A stretch of 64,000 nucleotides of DNA from Cylicocyclus nassatus (taxonomy: Eukaryota; Nematoda; Chromadorea; Rhabditida; Strongylidae), in the NCBI GenBank assembly GCA_958299035.1, contig CATQJL010000112.1, positions 41,544,833 to 41,608,832 on the forward strand. Direction: 5' to 3'. Both the position numbers and the translations under genes were made by a program. Each line of letters opens with the position of its first letter. The first letter of the stretch is position 1. The notes under the pieces were generated by a model, which did no database searches, was not told where the DNA came from, and saw only the letters and a list, made by a program, of their open reading frames with translations. This document shows positions 35,601 through 46,200 of this stretch, one piece after another.

Positions 35601-38600
35601 AATTTTGTGTGGCCATTTTTCTGATACTAATATATGGCTACTATGACCAGTATAAGTTTTTGCAGGAAGTTCTTTCATGAGCTTTCGAAATATGAAGATG
35701 ATCCAGAAGAAGTGGGATGCTCTTTCACCGTGTGGGTGGATTACCTCAATGAGCTGTATACAGATTACTGTGTAAATATGGAGCAGAACAACCATGTAGT
35801 AGCGTTACCTGAAGCTGTGTCCTTTTTTGAGGTGAGCTTACTTTTAACAAAATCAGGAGTCGAAATGTGGTATACTATAGGTTCTTTTTCTCATTGACAT
35901 CAATCTTCAAACAGAGAATTGATCAGTGACTGACCTTTTTAAATCATGATTCATTTTAGTCTATCAGAGAGAAACACGGCCTGGAGCAAAATAATTCTCT
36001 TCATTCTATGCGCATAAAACCGGTCCAGCGATGTACGAGGTAAGCTGTCCATTTTACTAGTACTGAAACAATTGTAATTTGATCTAGGTACAAGCTCCTT
36101 ATGGAGCAGCTGCTCAAGCACTGCAATAATGTTGATGAAATCCGGGTATGTTGTTCTTGAGTTTTAAATTGAGTCTGAGACTAGCTTCTGCGGTATAATA
36201 ATACTTCTTGATAAGATCAAGGATTGGCAGAAGTTTTTGTAAGAATTGGGGCACCATTTTCTAAATGGCAGAAAAAAAAAGGAAAAAGAAACAGTATCGC
36301 AAAAATGCGGCCATTTTGTGCGTTTACACTGTTGCTATTGCGCTACTTAGCAGGTCTGAAGTTCGGAAGATAATTGCTATGCTTCATAATGGTTGAACTC
36401 ATGTCAAACTTTTTAGGAGGCGTACGATGTAGTGAAAAGTTTGCCACGTCGGGTTAACGACATCATACACTTCAATGGCCTGGAAAAGGATAAGGTGAGT
36501 TGTATCCTATTTTTATGTGTTGTTATGTTATGGAGTTCGAGAAAGGAGTGCTAAGCGGCTGTTTTTTCTGCGATCTCCATCAGTACATGCGCGAGAAACT
36601 AAAATGTGGAATTGACACAGATAGCGCAACTGATAAATTGAAGATTTTTCTCACCCTTGATTGTAAAACCGCTTCTCTCATGCAAATTTCCTTCAATTTC
36701 GATTTTACACCGGTACCCTTTGTTGGTGTTGGTTGACATTAAGATCTGAATCAGTCTTTGCAATAGCAGAGCTTCATATGTTTTGTTGAGCATTTTTCTA
36801 CCAACAGTTATCCGTCCTGCATTGATGTATTGGCATCAAACTGTTTACGTTGCTCCTTTTCATCCTCGATTCTCCCTTGTAAGTCCGGCACCTAAGTTTT
36901 TTTTTTGTGTCCGATTCCCTAACTAGGTGTACGTCTTGTGAACCTTAAGTAACAAGTATCTAAGTAAGTATCTTCCGCAATTCTCTCTATTACTATTATG
37001 AAGACACTGTTCACCGAATTTGAGGCTGGTGAGATTTTGATTGTGTAATGCCGGTCCCTAACTAAGTAGTCGCGCAAGTTTCGCGGCAAAAAATGAATTC
37101 CGAGGCGAGAAAAACGCTCCAGAAGGTAGAAACGGTCCAGGTGGCTCACCCGTTAACGTGTTTGGCCGGAAAAAATGAAGCTCGTACATGTTCTAATGTA
37201 TTTAGAGTTGTCATAAACCCGTTTCTCATTGTGATGAGATTTCGACATTCCTCTCTACTCTGAGGCCTACTTTCGAGGTTATTATTTTCGGACCACTACG
37301 TCGATGGGCGGAGCTGTCTTAGCCACTTCTACCTTCTGAAGCACTTTTCTCGCTTCGAAACTCATCTTCTGCAGCGCTAGTTGGGCGTTCACCTAGTTAG
37401 CGGCCCCGCTACCATACTGCCACAGAGCCAGAATCCTCAGTTTTGGACGCTGCCTTTGATTGCACAGCACTCTTCTAATTTGTTTCACTATGAATTTTTG
37501 AAGAATTAGATCAGCTCCATATTTTCCTCGAACGAAATCATACCTTGGGTTGGTCGCCTTCAAGGATGTTCAATACTTGATTGCTTTACAAGGAAAGTAA
37601 GATTTCCTTGAATCCTCTCCTCTTTCTCCTTCTCAAGCTCAAAACGCACGATACCGTAGTCATTACAGAATCAATCATGCTCTTCTTTACATGCCTTTTT
37701 TATGGTAATTTTTTGGTATTCACGCATGATTTTGTATAGATTGGATTGCACCTACCTTTGATCTTTTGTCTCATTCGGAAGTAGCTGACTTTTTGCGCTT
37801 GTCCCTGCTGATTATACTACGATAGCAATACCATTTCGTCCCGCCCATGTTAGTTTCCTCTCATTGCCCAGAGTGTATATCCAGCAAATCAATACATTCA
37901 TTAACTACACGATTCAATATCTTTTCGCAGTTTCCTCGTCTATATTTGTGTACTTCTCCTTCTTAAAAACTGCAATCAATTAATTCGGCTTCATCATGTC
38001 TAAGCTTTTCTGCTGTACCCCTGTTATCTTGCTGAAATTGAAGAATGCAGAGAATGACGAAGATCAAAGCTTTAGGTAGATTCGAGATTCAAACAAAACC
38101 CCCGTCTAACCTATGCGTACGATCTATGGCATACCGCGGTCGTGTCATCTTCAGCTTGAAGCAGTTTCAATGTAAATGACGTGTCCACTTACTGCTACCA
38201 ACTCGGCAGCTTAGCTCTAAATGCAAGAACCAGTAGATCGGTAGAATGTACTATGATCATGAATTTCATTCGTAGTCAGCATGTCCGCATCCGTCTCACT
38301 TCTTCCTTTGAATATAAACGCACCCCATATCTTCAAGCACTGATTGATTTTGCTGTAGTTATAAAAATCAATTCCCTAAATCAGTTTTTAGCAGCATAAA
38401 AAAGCATAAAGCTATCTTCGTTTTTGAACATCACAGACATCTATTTATCTGAAAGTCATTCTCCTGAACATGTCACTCACATACGGGGTGTCCCAAAAAA
38501 ATGTGCCTACTGTTTGATTGTTGATAACTCTGTTGTCATGAAATTTTTCGAAAAGTTTTAGGTACCGTTTTGTAGGGCTGGCTTCATAGATTTACAGTAT

Positions 38601-41600
38601 GGACCGAATCTGTGAATCTGTGAAGTGAACCGAATCCGAATATTTGAAAAGGCTGCTTTTTCACTGCAACACCATAGGCCAAGAATTCCTACCGTAATTT
38701 TACAGTAACGAAGAGCGATCGATGATACGCTCTATACTGTAAATCTAAGTTGAAGCCCGCTCTACAAAATGTTACCTAAAGCTTTTTGAAAGACTTCATG
38801 AAAAGAGAGTTAATACATTCAAACATAGCACATTTTTTTGGGACAATCTGTATATCGGACCACCATCAAGTGTGATCGCTAGAAATGAAAAAAATCTAAA
38901 CAATCCTGGATGTTCAAGAGATTGGAATGCGTAGAGCATTGATAATCTATTGCGCAAATCAAAGTTCATCACTCACTTTGATCCTTACTGCAATAAAAGA
39001 AAGAAAAAGAACGAGAGGAGAGGTCTCTTTGTGATAGTAATATGATGAATTCACTACTTCATTTTTCCACTTTTGGTATGAAGATTGTCATTTGTCATCT
39101 CCTCTTCACAGTAGAAAAAAAAACACGCTGCATGTCAATTTCTTCAGTTATTTTGTTGCGCATATGTTCGAAGCTGGTTTGCGATACATTATTATAGCGC
39201 TAAACTATGCTTACAAGGAAGAGACACTTGGTGACGGCCTTTTGCAGCGAGGTGTATACCAGTAGATGCGACTTGAAACACTGATTCCAAATCTGTGTTC
39301 GTCATCTGCTGTGCGGCTCTCTGAACGAATTTATGGACTTTTTCCTATAATAGTTTTACAAAATTTAGGCAGTCAGAATCATGAGTGTCGGCTTTTTATA
39401 TCGGAGACAAGTTTTCCTGAGCTTAACGGAAATGTATATTATATTTGGACGCTCCTTTGTAGTCGTAAGTGAAATTTCGACTATTGGTGAATCTTGTCAT
39501 CAAAACAGTGCAAATTTTGCTCAAGAAATGCTCATAACTTCCTTCAAAAGAGCGCACAGCAGAATTGAAGGAGAATTGAAATCAGCGCTTCAAGATGCAT
39601 TTAATATTGTACGCTTCACTTCAAAATGCCATGGCACTAATATCCTTTCCTTGTTAGATTTATGTACATCGTCGCCTTTTATTAGGTTGTCCGAAAATTA
39701 ATGCAGGTTTTGCATATTCTCACTTCAAAGCGTCATAACTCCTTTAGAATCGTATATTTTGAAATGAGGTAAAAACTGCTGTGACCAGCATGTCTTTTTC
39801 TATTTGCGGCTTTTTCTTTTGTAACTGTAGCTCCAGCAAGCAAATTACTGAAGGCCAGAGAGTAAAATGAGATTTCTTTGACAGGGTCATACTTGGCTGG
39901 TTGTAAACTCCTACCGAATATGAGTGTTCAGCCAGAAACTTCTGCAGCTTATAGCCACAGACCAGCACTACATACATAGCTATGTAGAAAATTTTTTAGA
40001 AATTTTCTGCGAAAGAAAAATTTGCGGAATCAAAGTTTTCCATTTTTTCGACATTTCCTTCACGGCTGCGATCTCCGACAGTTTTGATTTTTTTTTATTA
40101 ATACACCAAAAATAAAGCCTGGGAGGTACCAGTTGAGATAATATCTGACGGCCCTGGCCTTACTCTTCAAGCACAAGGAGGGACTTTCACGGTTGCTTTC
40201 TTTAAAAAATTTTTTCACGCCATAGAGTGGCCGCGACAATTATTCATGTTAAAGCCTTAATTTCTCTACTTTCATAATTGTTCCAAAGAAACGCTACTAT
40301 CCATTTTGTAGGTACTCAATTTCTTGCTTCAGCTTTATTATCATGGAAATATCCCTTTTGCCGAATAAGCTCAAGCCAAAATAGTGCAAAGGGTAATTTT
40401 AGTAATTTAAAACTTCATCTTCGTATGGTTGTAGATTTTGAACAAATGAAGTTGGTCTAGAAGTATTATACAGGGTGTCCCAAAATAATGTGCACACTGT
40501 TTGATTTTGAATAACTCTCTTATCATGAGGTCTTTCGAGAAGCGGTAAGCGCCATTTTGTAGAGCTGGCTTTAACTTAGATTTACAGTACAGAGCGAATC
40601 ACCGACCGCTCTTCATTACTGTAGGATTACGGTAGAAACTTGGAACATATGGTGTCACTGCGGAAAAAGCTGCCGTTTCAAAAGTTTTCAAAAGGATGTG
40701 AAAACTTGTGTAATAGGGTTTTTAGGGACGCTGAGTTCAATACTCAACTATTCTCAAGATTGCGAAGCTTTTTAAACGGTGTAACCGCACTTTTTAGGAA
40801 CATTGAGAAAATGGCCGCTACTGCTTACCTCGCATAACTCTTCAGTGAAGCACCATTATAAGTTGGGAACTTTACGTTAGAATCAGCAACTCTAATTGGC
40901 CTAGTGTAAAGCAGTGGCGTACCCAGGATTTCGGCTCGGGGGGGGCGCGACAAAAATTTTTTTCTGAAGAAGGTGCGTGGCGTTAGCCACGCACCCAGAA
41001 AAAATTTTTGGTACCCTTCTTGGAATTTTCGCGGGCCCAGAACCCCAAAATTTTGGAAAAAGGGGGCGTGGCGTCAGCCACGCCCCCGAAAAAATTTTTT
41101 TTATAAGGCTAAATTGAATTTTTAAAAATTTTAAAAATTATTTTAATTACATACAAGTATAAATAAGTCTCTTGCACATTTTTATAACTCATGTAAGTAA
41201 CTTTCAAAAATTTCGCGACCCATTCTCGGGGGGGGCGCGCGCCCCCCCCGCCCCCCCCCCTCGGTACGCCACTGGTGTAAAGGTTTTCAGGCTGCTTTGA
41301 TTCCTTTCTGAGGCAAAATATGGCCTTTTATGGCCCAAAACCCTCTTTCAAGTTTCTACCGTAATCCTACTGTAATGAAAAGAAATGAGTGATTCGCTCT
41401 ATACTGCAAATCTAAGTTGAAGCCAGCTCTACAAAATGGCACTTACCGCTTCTCGAAAGATCTCATAATAAGAGAGTTATTCAAAATCAAACAGTGTGCA
41501 CATTATTTTGGGACACCCTGTAGATAAGAGAGAGCATGAAGAGCGGCTTCTTATAGTATGCGAAATTGATCGAAAGATGCACATACACAGAAGAACGATT

Positions 41601-44600
41601 CTTTTGGAATTGCATTTGCAGAAACCTGCATTAATTTCCGGACAACCTAATACATGGATAAATTTACTGTTGAAAAATATTTTTTTACAGCGTCTGGCAC
41701 GACAATACAGCTAGTGATATGGCACCAATACAGTCTTGTAATGATAATAAAGTTTGCATATCAGCGGCTTTACCCTCTACTTTCCCAGCTATTTTTGCAA
41801 TTATCGCGCCACTGTTTGATCAAAACCTGAGTTTGGATTCATGAGCGAAAACTAAATAATGGTTATTCAAGCTCGGAGTGGTCGGACCCTTTGTTATGCA
41901 AGATCTGTTGACGGTTTGGGAGCCTCGAAATTACTTCAACAAAGCAAAAGGGAAAGAGCGTCAGGTACGTGAAGTTTTTTTGAATGTTGAATCAAATTTT
42001 AGTTTTTTTTTCTAGGTCTTCTTGTTCGAACAAGCGATAGTGATAGCTAAGAAGGTGGAACTTACGCCAAAGAATGTTAAATACATAATCAAGGGAAAAC
42101 CTATACCCGTGAGTGTTTCTTCGTTTTCAGCCATTTCTTCTGAAGCAGCGAATGCTCCTCCTAGTGCATTCTCTTTCTTGGAATAGCTTGCCTGAACTAG
42201 TAGCTTTAGAAAATGAGAACACCGCTTTCACACATGTGTTCCTGAAACAACTCTGGCAAGGCTTTAGCGAGCACATCTTCTTCTTTCTTTGAGGTCTAAC
42301 TTATACAGAAGTTTGCTTTGTCGTGTTTTTGTAGGCGAAGTGAAGCAGAAGCTGTTCGTTGCCAAGATTCTTGATGTGATACAAATTATCTTGGTTTCCT
42401 TCTTTTACTTTCCTCCGAGAAGAGAAGACGCCAGTTTCGTCATTCATCTCTACACAAAACATATGGTTTGTCCTTTGCGAGTGCGTCTACTCAAATATTC
42501 ACTACGCTTGAGATGCCTTTTCATCAGCGGCAGTCCCTTGGAATTATTTTAGGCTACACTGGCCCAGCGTAGAAGCTTGGGTGCTCCCATTGTTTTCTCT
42601 GTTAGGCATAGCGTATGGCAAATCGTTGGAAGCTGTTCGTAAGCCGTTCGTCAGCTTCTAAGGCAGTCGGTTCAGCCGCGGACGTTCCTTGAAAGTATAT
42701 CTTACGTATGTATTGGACATCTCAACTAGCAGACGCGTTATCTTTGTTGAAATATTCCCTTGAATCTTGTCGTGCTTAGGACTTGCTTGCCCACCATTTA
42801 TCCTCTTCATAGCGGCTGAATTTTTGATGCATACTCAATATCAGCTATCCTCCCAAGATGCTTGTGCTGGCTATCGCAGTCAGAAGCTTGGATTCTGTTC
42901 TAACATCCGCAGCTTTATTTATCATCGCTCTTTGCTACTATTGCAAAAACAGTGTCAATGAGAGGAGTTCAGGTGTTCTATATAGCGTGAAGATGTGTAG
43001 TTTCTTCTCAAGTGCAGAAGTAGTCATCACTTGCTTAAGAGCAGCAGTTTTGAGTCGTCATTCAAAAGTAGGAATTCAAGTTCAAGAAGTCTTCAATAAA
43101 TAGCCGTACTCAACAACATACCTTGAAGTAAATATACCTTGCAAGCACAAACCCGTATTCATAAGGTATGGCCAAGCAATTGTCTATACCTCAAGGTATC
43201 TCAAGGATAAAATTTACGTTGAGGGATCGCAAATGCACTGGCTCGTACGCATTCAAAGTGAATTTTACTTTGTCGCATGCTAGCGGCTGTCCTCTGTAGG
43301 ATCCTGCCACTCCTTTTCAACCTTGGCTAGCCATGTCTTCATTTCCGTCTTCAACTCAGAGCTCTTCGGAAAGGCCCATGTACACCAACTTGCAGTCGCG
43401 AAGATGGTGGAGATCAGTGTAACGGAAAAGCCTGTTAGCAAGAATCAGGAAAGAGGATTGCCTACTCTACAAACGCAATGTGTCTTTCATTTTTTCTTAA
43501 ACTGGTAAAGTATTTTACGCGGTGTTCTTCATTGTTTGTCCTGCTCGATATGGAGGAGAAGAGAGGAAGGAGCTGATAACGTTGGTCACCGCGGCAGACG
43601 CGCAGCTGTGTGCCCAGCTCGAGGTCCTTGGGATTGCTATTTTGCGTATGCTGCAAAGATAGCCATTGATATCACGATGGCGACCGTCATTAATGACCCG
43701 CAAACCCTCATTTTTGTAAAATTGTTCATAATACTTGGCAACCTTGAGTGGGAAAAAATCGGGTGTAAAATACATAGAGCAGTCAATAATATTTAATGGC
43801 TTGGTTCTTGCAGCAGCAACAACCGATGTATAAGCACACCTCTAAGCGGATTTCCTTTTGCCATCTCTGGCGCCGCTTTCATGCAAAAATAGTTTTTCTT
43901 TGATTATCGTGTCATTAGTCCATGGCTTACAGATTCTTTGGCAATCAAATTCATGTCAGCAAAAAAATATGAGTGCAGGTTCTGTTTTCTGGGAAAGCCA
44001 TGTGGGTTTTGACTCGCGTGCTCACGGCGCACTAGGATACGTCGTTCATCTCTGCCCACGAAGGACCCACATGCTGGTAGTGCATTTTTTAGAAGAATTT
44101 GGTTCGGAATTTAGGCTGCAACATGCTCCACGTATTTTGTGAGACAAACAAACAGAAGCACGCATACAACTCGTAGCCCATTATTATGTTTACTTACAGC
44201 TGGTGGATGTATCCGTCGTGGAGCATGTCGAAGGAGATGCGTGTCGTTTCGGTCTTCGTGTAAGTTCTTTCGAAGTGGATCTTCTAATCGCATAACACAT
44301 TGCATCTGCTTAGGTTGGGACTGTTGCTAGCAACGAAAATCGCATTGATTTGAGGAGTGCTCCACAACCAAAGGAAGAAGTCAAAATAATGTGGATAAAG
44401 CGAATTCGTGAACTTACTCAAGCATTGCTACCACTTAGTAAGTCCTTTTGCTAATGCCATGCATTTGTCTTTCTCGTAAACTGAAGTGCACTTGGAACAA
44501 CTTTCTTTCCAGATCTTGGTGTGGGTTTGGAGGGCGTACCACCTTCTGGAAGTTCTTCATCTGCACCTTCCGTGTCAGCACGATCATCAAAGGATTCCGT

Positions 44601-44667
44601 GGACAACGAAGAGACGTCATCGCTTGACTCTCAGCGATTATCCATTCAAAGCGTCGACAGCAATCAG
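22872..44667 (+). CDS. unc-73: Trio/UNC-73 Rho-family guanine nucleotide exchange factor, 5' part
   Basis: Forty-two exons: 22872..22886, 22960..23129, 23192..23285, 23337..23447, 23503..23616, 23668..23856, 23926..24029, 24080..24167, 24214..24336, 24576..24656, 25640..25753, 25811..25951, 26053..26184, 26283..26394, 26447..26569, 27014..27098, 27154..27322, 27530..27653, 27685..27821, 27872..28018, 28086..28199, 28250..28300, 28354..28494, 28547..28708, 28754..28831, 28893..29083, 29134..29232, 29296..29449, 29495..29593, 29648..29725, 29789..29877, 30166..30232, 34986..35101, 35666..35831, 35960..36039, 36088..36145, 36417..36494, 41872..41964, 42016..42108, 44200..44259, 44314..44437, 44513..44667. 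They sum to 4719 bp (1573 codons) with compatible phases throughout. Trio-family proteins activate Rac/Rho in axon guidance and cell migration. Sec14 lobe, spectrin repeats, DH1 and PH1 follow in family order. The last exon ends CAG|gtttgt; reading through gives six codons then TAG, a possible alternative end. The SH3 and second DH/PH exons were not found. Exon limits are by eye. Confidence 0.93.
23668..29877 (+). other. unc-73 spectrin-repeat exons
   Basis: Exons 6-31 (about residues 169-1210) encode alpha-helical repeats with the family's anchors, such as FLKGCIYAQKTSELFLKYIE and RCQQFVLMDATRHIIVDWL. Helices are Leu/Glu/Lys/Arg-rich with periodic Trp. The exons average about 115 bp with mostly short introns. 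The introns before exons 11 and 16 are longer (983 and 444 bp); the first holds a palindromic transposon. Confidence 0.85.
24674..25352. mobile_element. Palindromic TIR element, CAGGGTGTCCCA family, copy 2
   Basis: A 679-bp element flanked by TA on both sides, starting CAAGGTGTCCCAAAATAATG and ending in the inverse (TTTTGGGACACCCTG). Arms are inverted along most of their length (GTGCACACTGTTTGATTTTG on the left, inverted on the right). It lies in unc-73 intron 10, between exons ending 24656 and starting 25640. Confidence 0.85.
30660..33460. repeat. Giant foldback of about 2.8 kb in the DH-domain intron
   Basis: Two sets of inverted arms share one centre. Sequence at about 31190..31450 (containing CTGTCGGAACCAATCAGTTC) returns inverted at about 32485..32750. 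Sequence at about 30715..30835 (near CGGATGGGCGGGCATC) returns inverted at about 33340..33450. At the centre sits a SINE-like palindromic element (31592..32312) bordered by inverted CGTGCCTAACGTTCACC words. Outer limits are approximate. Confidence 0.65.
31592..32312. mobile_element. SINE-like palindromic element, copy 2
   Basis: It starts ACTAGCTGGCATACCCGGCT and ends ACATTCAGCTTTATATATAA after ACAGACAT repeats, as in the copy at 17683. The interior is palindromic, with the words GATTCCGAATACAATATTAG and GGTGATCAGCATGCTCGATT on both arms. Confidence 0.65.
33461..34985. other. Rest of the DH-domain intron
   Basis: Noncoding sequence containing the inverted-repeat element at 33680..34626. After it, 34627..34985 is plain AT-rich intron ending in a good acceptor (attgttttag). 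Confidence 0.45.
33680..34626. mobile_element. Inverted-repeat element with GGCCGTATTCATCAACGAAC ends
   Basis: The left end at about 33680 (GGCCGTATTCATCAACGAAC, then CCTGG) is matched by its reverse complement ending near 34626. Both subterminal regions carry several copies of small palindromes of the type AACCCTCAGGGTT and AACCCTGGAGGGT. The 950-bp unit has no sizeable frame. Class uncertain; the target duplication could not be fixed. Confidence 0.6.
38484..38850. mobile_element. CAGGGTGTCCCA-family element, copy 3, internally deleted
   Basis: TA-flanked, starting CGGGGTGTCCCAAAAAAATG and ending with a diverged inverse (TTTTTTTGGGACAATCTG). Only 367 bp, so much of the usual interior (about 680 bp) is missing. 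It lies in the DH/PH intron. Confidence 0.7.
40471..41520. mobile_element. CAGGGTGTCCCA-family element, copy 4, middle level of the nest
   Basis: It starts CAGGGTGTCCCAAAATAATG after TA and ends in the inverse before TA. It is closely similar to the copy at 24674. It is interrupted by a hAT-like element at 40912..41274; without that it is close to the usual 680 bp. Confidence 0.85.
40912..41274. mobile_element. hAT-like MITE with 8-bp duplication, innermost of the nest
   Basis: The ends are CAGTGGCGTACC and GGTACGCCACTG. The flanking 8 bases GTGTAAAG are duplicated exactly (40904..40911 and 41275..41282), and removing the element restores sequence seen in the copy at 24674. An 8-bp duplication with CAGTGGCG ends is diagnostic for hAT-type insertion. 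The interior has GC-rich inverted patches and homopolymer runs of G and C. Confidence 0.9.
41872..44437 (+). other. unc-73 first PH domain exons
   Basis: Exons 38-41 (about residues 1399-1521) encode GPFVMQDLLTVWEPR, VFLFEQAIVIAKKVEL, VVEHVEGDACRFGLRVG and VKIMWIKRIRELTQALLP. This is the pleckstrin homology fold following DH1, ending with the conserved Trp-containing C-terminal helix. Exon 42 then gives a Ser-rich linker (SGSSSSAPSVSARSSKDS). Confidence 0.92.
42109..44199. other. Intron inside the PH domain
   Basis: A 2.1 kb intron between exons 39 and 40. A block near 43100..43230 has several copies of ATACCTTGA/TCAAGGTAT in both orientations, a likely small inverted-repeat element. Open frames around 43323..43796 have no recognisable domain. 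Confidence 0.45.
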
Positions 44668-44812
44668 GTTTGTCGAGAATTTGAATAGCTTGAGTCCCGT
44701 TTGAAGCATCATCATCATCATCAGTCCCGTTTCAAGCAGCATCATCTATTGATGAAAATATGCCTCAAGTTCCACCTGTCTAATGTGGACTACCAAAATG
44801 CTGGCTGATATA

Positions 44813-45782
44813 TTAGGTTGGTCCGAAAGTTCTTGCGCATCATTTTCAAAAAATCATAACTTCCTTGACAGTTGGTGGATTTCGTTGTATTTACATGTAT
44901 TCGAAAGAGGAATCCATGCTCTTTACAGCAGTGCCTCTGCCACGAATTACTCTGGAGAACTTCAAGAGTTAGAAGCAGTTGAATAAAATCAGTCAAGATT
45001 GGCATTTTTCGAGCTGGGTCACGAAAAATTCTCAAAGTATTTTTATTTGATAGAGAAAATTATGCTCATTACAATGGTACCTTTTTCATGAATTAAAACG
45101 AAAAAGATCGATAGTTAGGAGCAAATAAACAGAATTTCTTCAGTTTTGCAATTTTTGAGCATGCTCAAAAAAGCCTAAGAACGTCACAGAAAAGGCGGGA
45201 AAGTCATAAACATGGGTTTTATGACCTTCTCTTTCTAGATGAATGAAAATCGTGCTAATCGAGAGCAATTTTGATTTTCGTGAAAAACGCAGGCACGAAA
45301 ATCCGAAAAAATCACGAAAAACAAAATTGCTCCCGATTGGCACGATTTTCGCTCATCTAGAAAGGGAATGTCACAAAACCCATATTCGTGACATTCCCGC
45401 CTTTTCTGTGACGTTTTAAGGCTTTTTTGAGCATGCTCAAAAATTACAAAACTGAAGTAATTTCCTTTATTTGCTTCTAACTCTCGATCTTTTTCGTTTT
45501 AACTCATGAAAAAGGTACCATTGTAATGAGCATAATTTTCTCTATCAAATAAAAATACTTTGAGAATTTTTCGTGACCCAGCTCGAAAAATGTCAATCTT
45601 GACTGATTTTATTCAACTGCTTCTAACTCTTGAAGTTTTCCAGAGTAATTCATGCCGGAGGTACAGCTGTAAAGAGCATGGATTCCTCTTTCGAATACAT
45701 GTAATCCCAACGAAATCCATCGAGTGTCAAGGAAGTTATGATTTTTTGAACATGATGCGCAAGAACTTTCGGACCAACCTAA
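44813..45782. mobile_element. Mariner-like full-length palindrome
   Basis: It starts TTAGGTTGGTCCGAAAGTTC and ends in the inverse, flanked by TA on both sides. Nearly the whole 970 bp is an inverted repeat with arms of about 480 bases meeting near 45297. Words such as GGAATCCATGCTCTTTACAG and TTGAGCATGCTCAAAAA recur on both arms. The TTAGGTTGGT terminus resembles mariner ends. It lies just downstream of the last identified unc-73 exon. Confidence 0.85.
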
Positions 45783-45795
45783 TACATTTTAATCA

Positions 45796-46200
45796 TTAAT
45801 CCGCATCAGGCCCAGGCATACCTCCAGAAATTCCTTCAAATCGCTGACACCGCGACTTGGGCATTTTGAGCCAGATCTTTACGGATTTACCTTCCGCAGT
45901 CTTATATGCATAGGCGTAGCGTTTGTACTCCGTCCCAAATGCCTCAAATGCCCCACCAAAGCTCTTTTGCGCCCAATGATGGTGAGTCGTTGCGTTCCGA
46001 ATCTCGCAGCTACTGAAATAGCATGAGGTATGCCTTGGGCTTACACGTACTATATTCACCTTTTTCCATTTTGTTTTCTTTCTTGTAAGGGATTTGCGTA
46101 CATTATCGAAAAACTCTTTTCTTGGCCCTTCTGGCGCGCATTTACACACGCTTCCAGCCTCATCCGATGAAATTTCATAATTCCCGATGGGCACGTTCAA
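45796..46200 (-). CDS. Hypothetical open frame, 134 codons
   Basis: The longest non-retrotransposon frame in the 44.7-64 kb region. The product is basic with a Cys-containing N-terminal part, AYAYKTAEGKSVKIWLKMPK and a C-terminal GGMPGPDAD. No family is recognised. The listed start is TTG, and a possible acceptor (aaattttag) lies just upstream, so it may be an exon rather than a complete gene. It lies on the strand opposite to unc-73, between a mariner-like palindrome and the Helitron block. It could be a fragment of an unknown transposon protein. Confidence 0.3.
   Translation of the reverse strand: MNVPIGNYEISSDEAGSVCKCAPEGPRKEFFDNVRKSLTRKKTKWKKVNIVRVSPRHTSCYFSSCEIRNATTHHHWAQKSFGGAFEAFGTEYKRYAYAYKTAEGKSVKIWLKMPKSRCQRFEGISGGMPGPDAD

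Larger units (their letters stand above)
30166..36494 (+). other. unc-73 first DH (RhoGEF) domain exons
   Basis: Exons 32-37 (about residues 1210-1398) encode the catalytic Dbl-homology helices. The opening ELIKSERDYIEDLRKCIQ is the conserved first helix. HAIFGNYEKLYAFH and FFHELSKYEDDPEEVGCSF follow. IKPVQRCTRYKLLMEQLL is the family's most conserved block, contacting the GTPase. VVKSLPRRVNDIIHFNGLE closes the domain. A 4.75 kb intron (30233..34985) interrupts it after the first helix. Confidence 0.93.
39682..41650. mobile_element. Mariner-like TIR element, outermost of a three-level nest
   Basis: The left end TTAGGTTGTCCGAAAATTAA and the right end, its inverse with one change, are both flanked by TA; terminal similarity spans about 29 bases. 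Without the nested element (40471..41520) it is about 919 bp. The TTAGGTTG terminus resembles mariner-type ends. No transposase remnant was recognised. Confidence 0.65.
36495..41871. other. DH/PH intron of unc-73, 5.4 kb
   Basis: A noncoding stretch between exons 37 and 38. It holds a foldback near 37030..37400 (words AGAAGGTAGAA and TTCTACCTTCT in inverted setting), a deleted CAGGGTGTCCCA element at 38484, dispersed repeat sequence near 39210..39345 and the three-level nest at 39682..41650. Confidence 0.6.

Noticed and set aside
43323..43796. Overlapping plus-strand frames as an extra gene inside the unc-73 intron.
   Set aside because: No domain, conflicting frames, and location within a PH-domain intron with repeat fragments; probably a degraded element.
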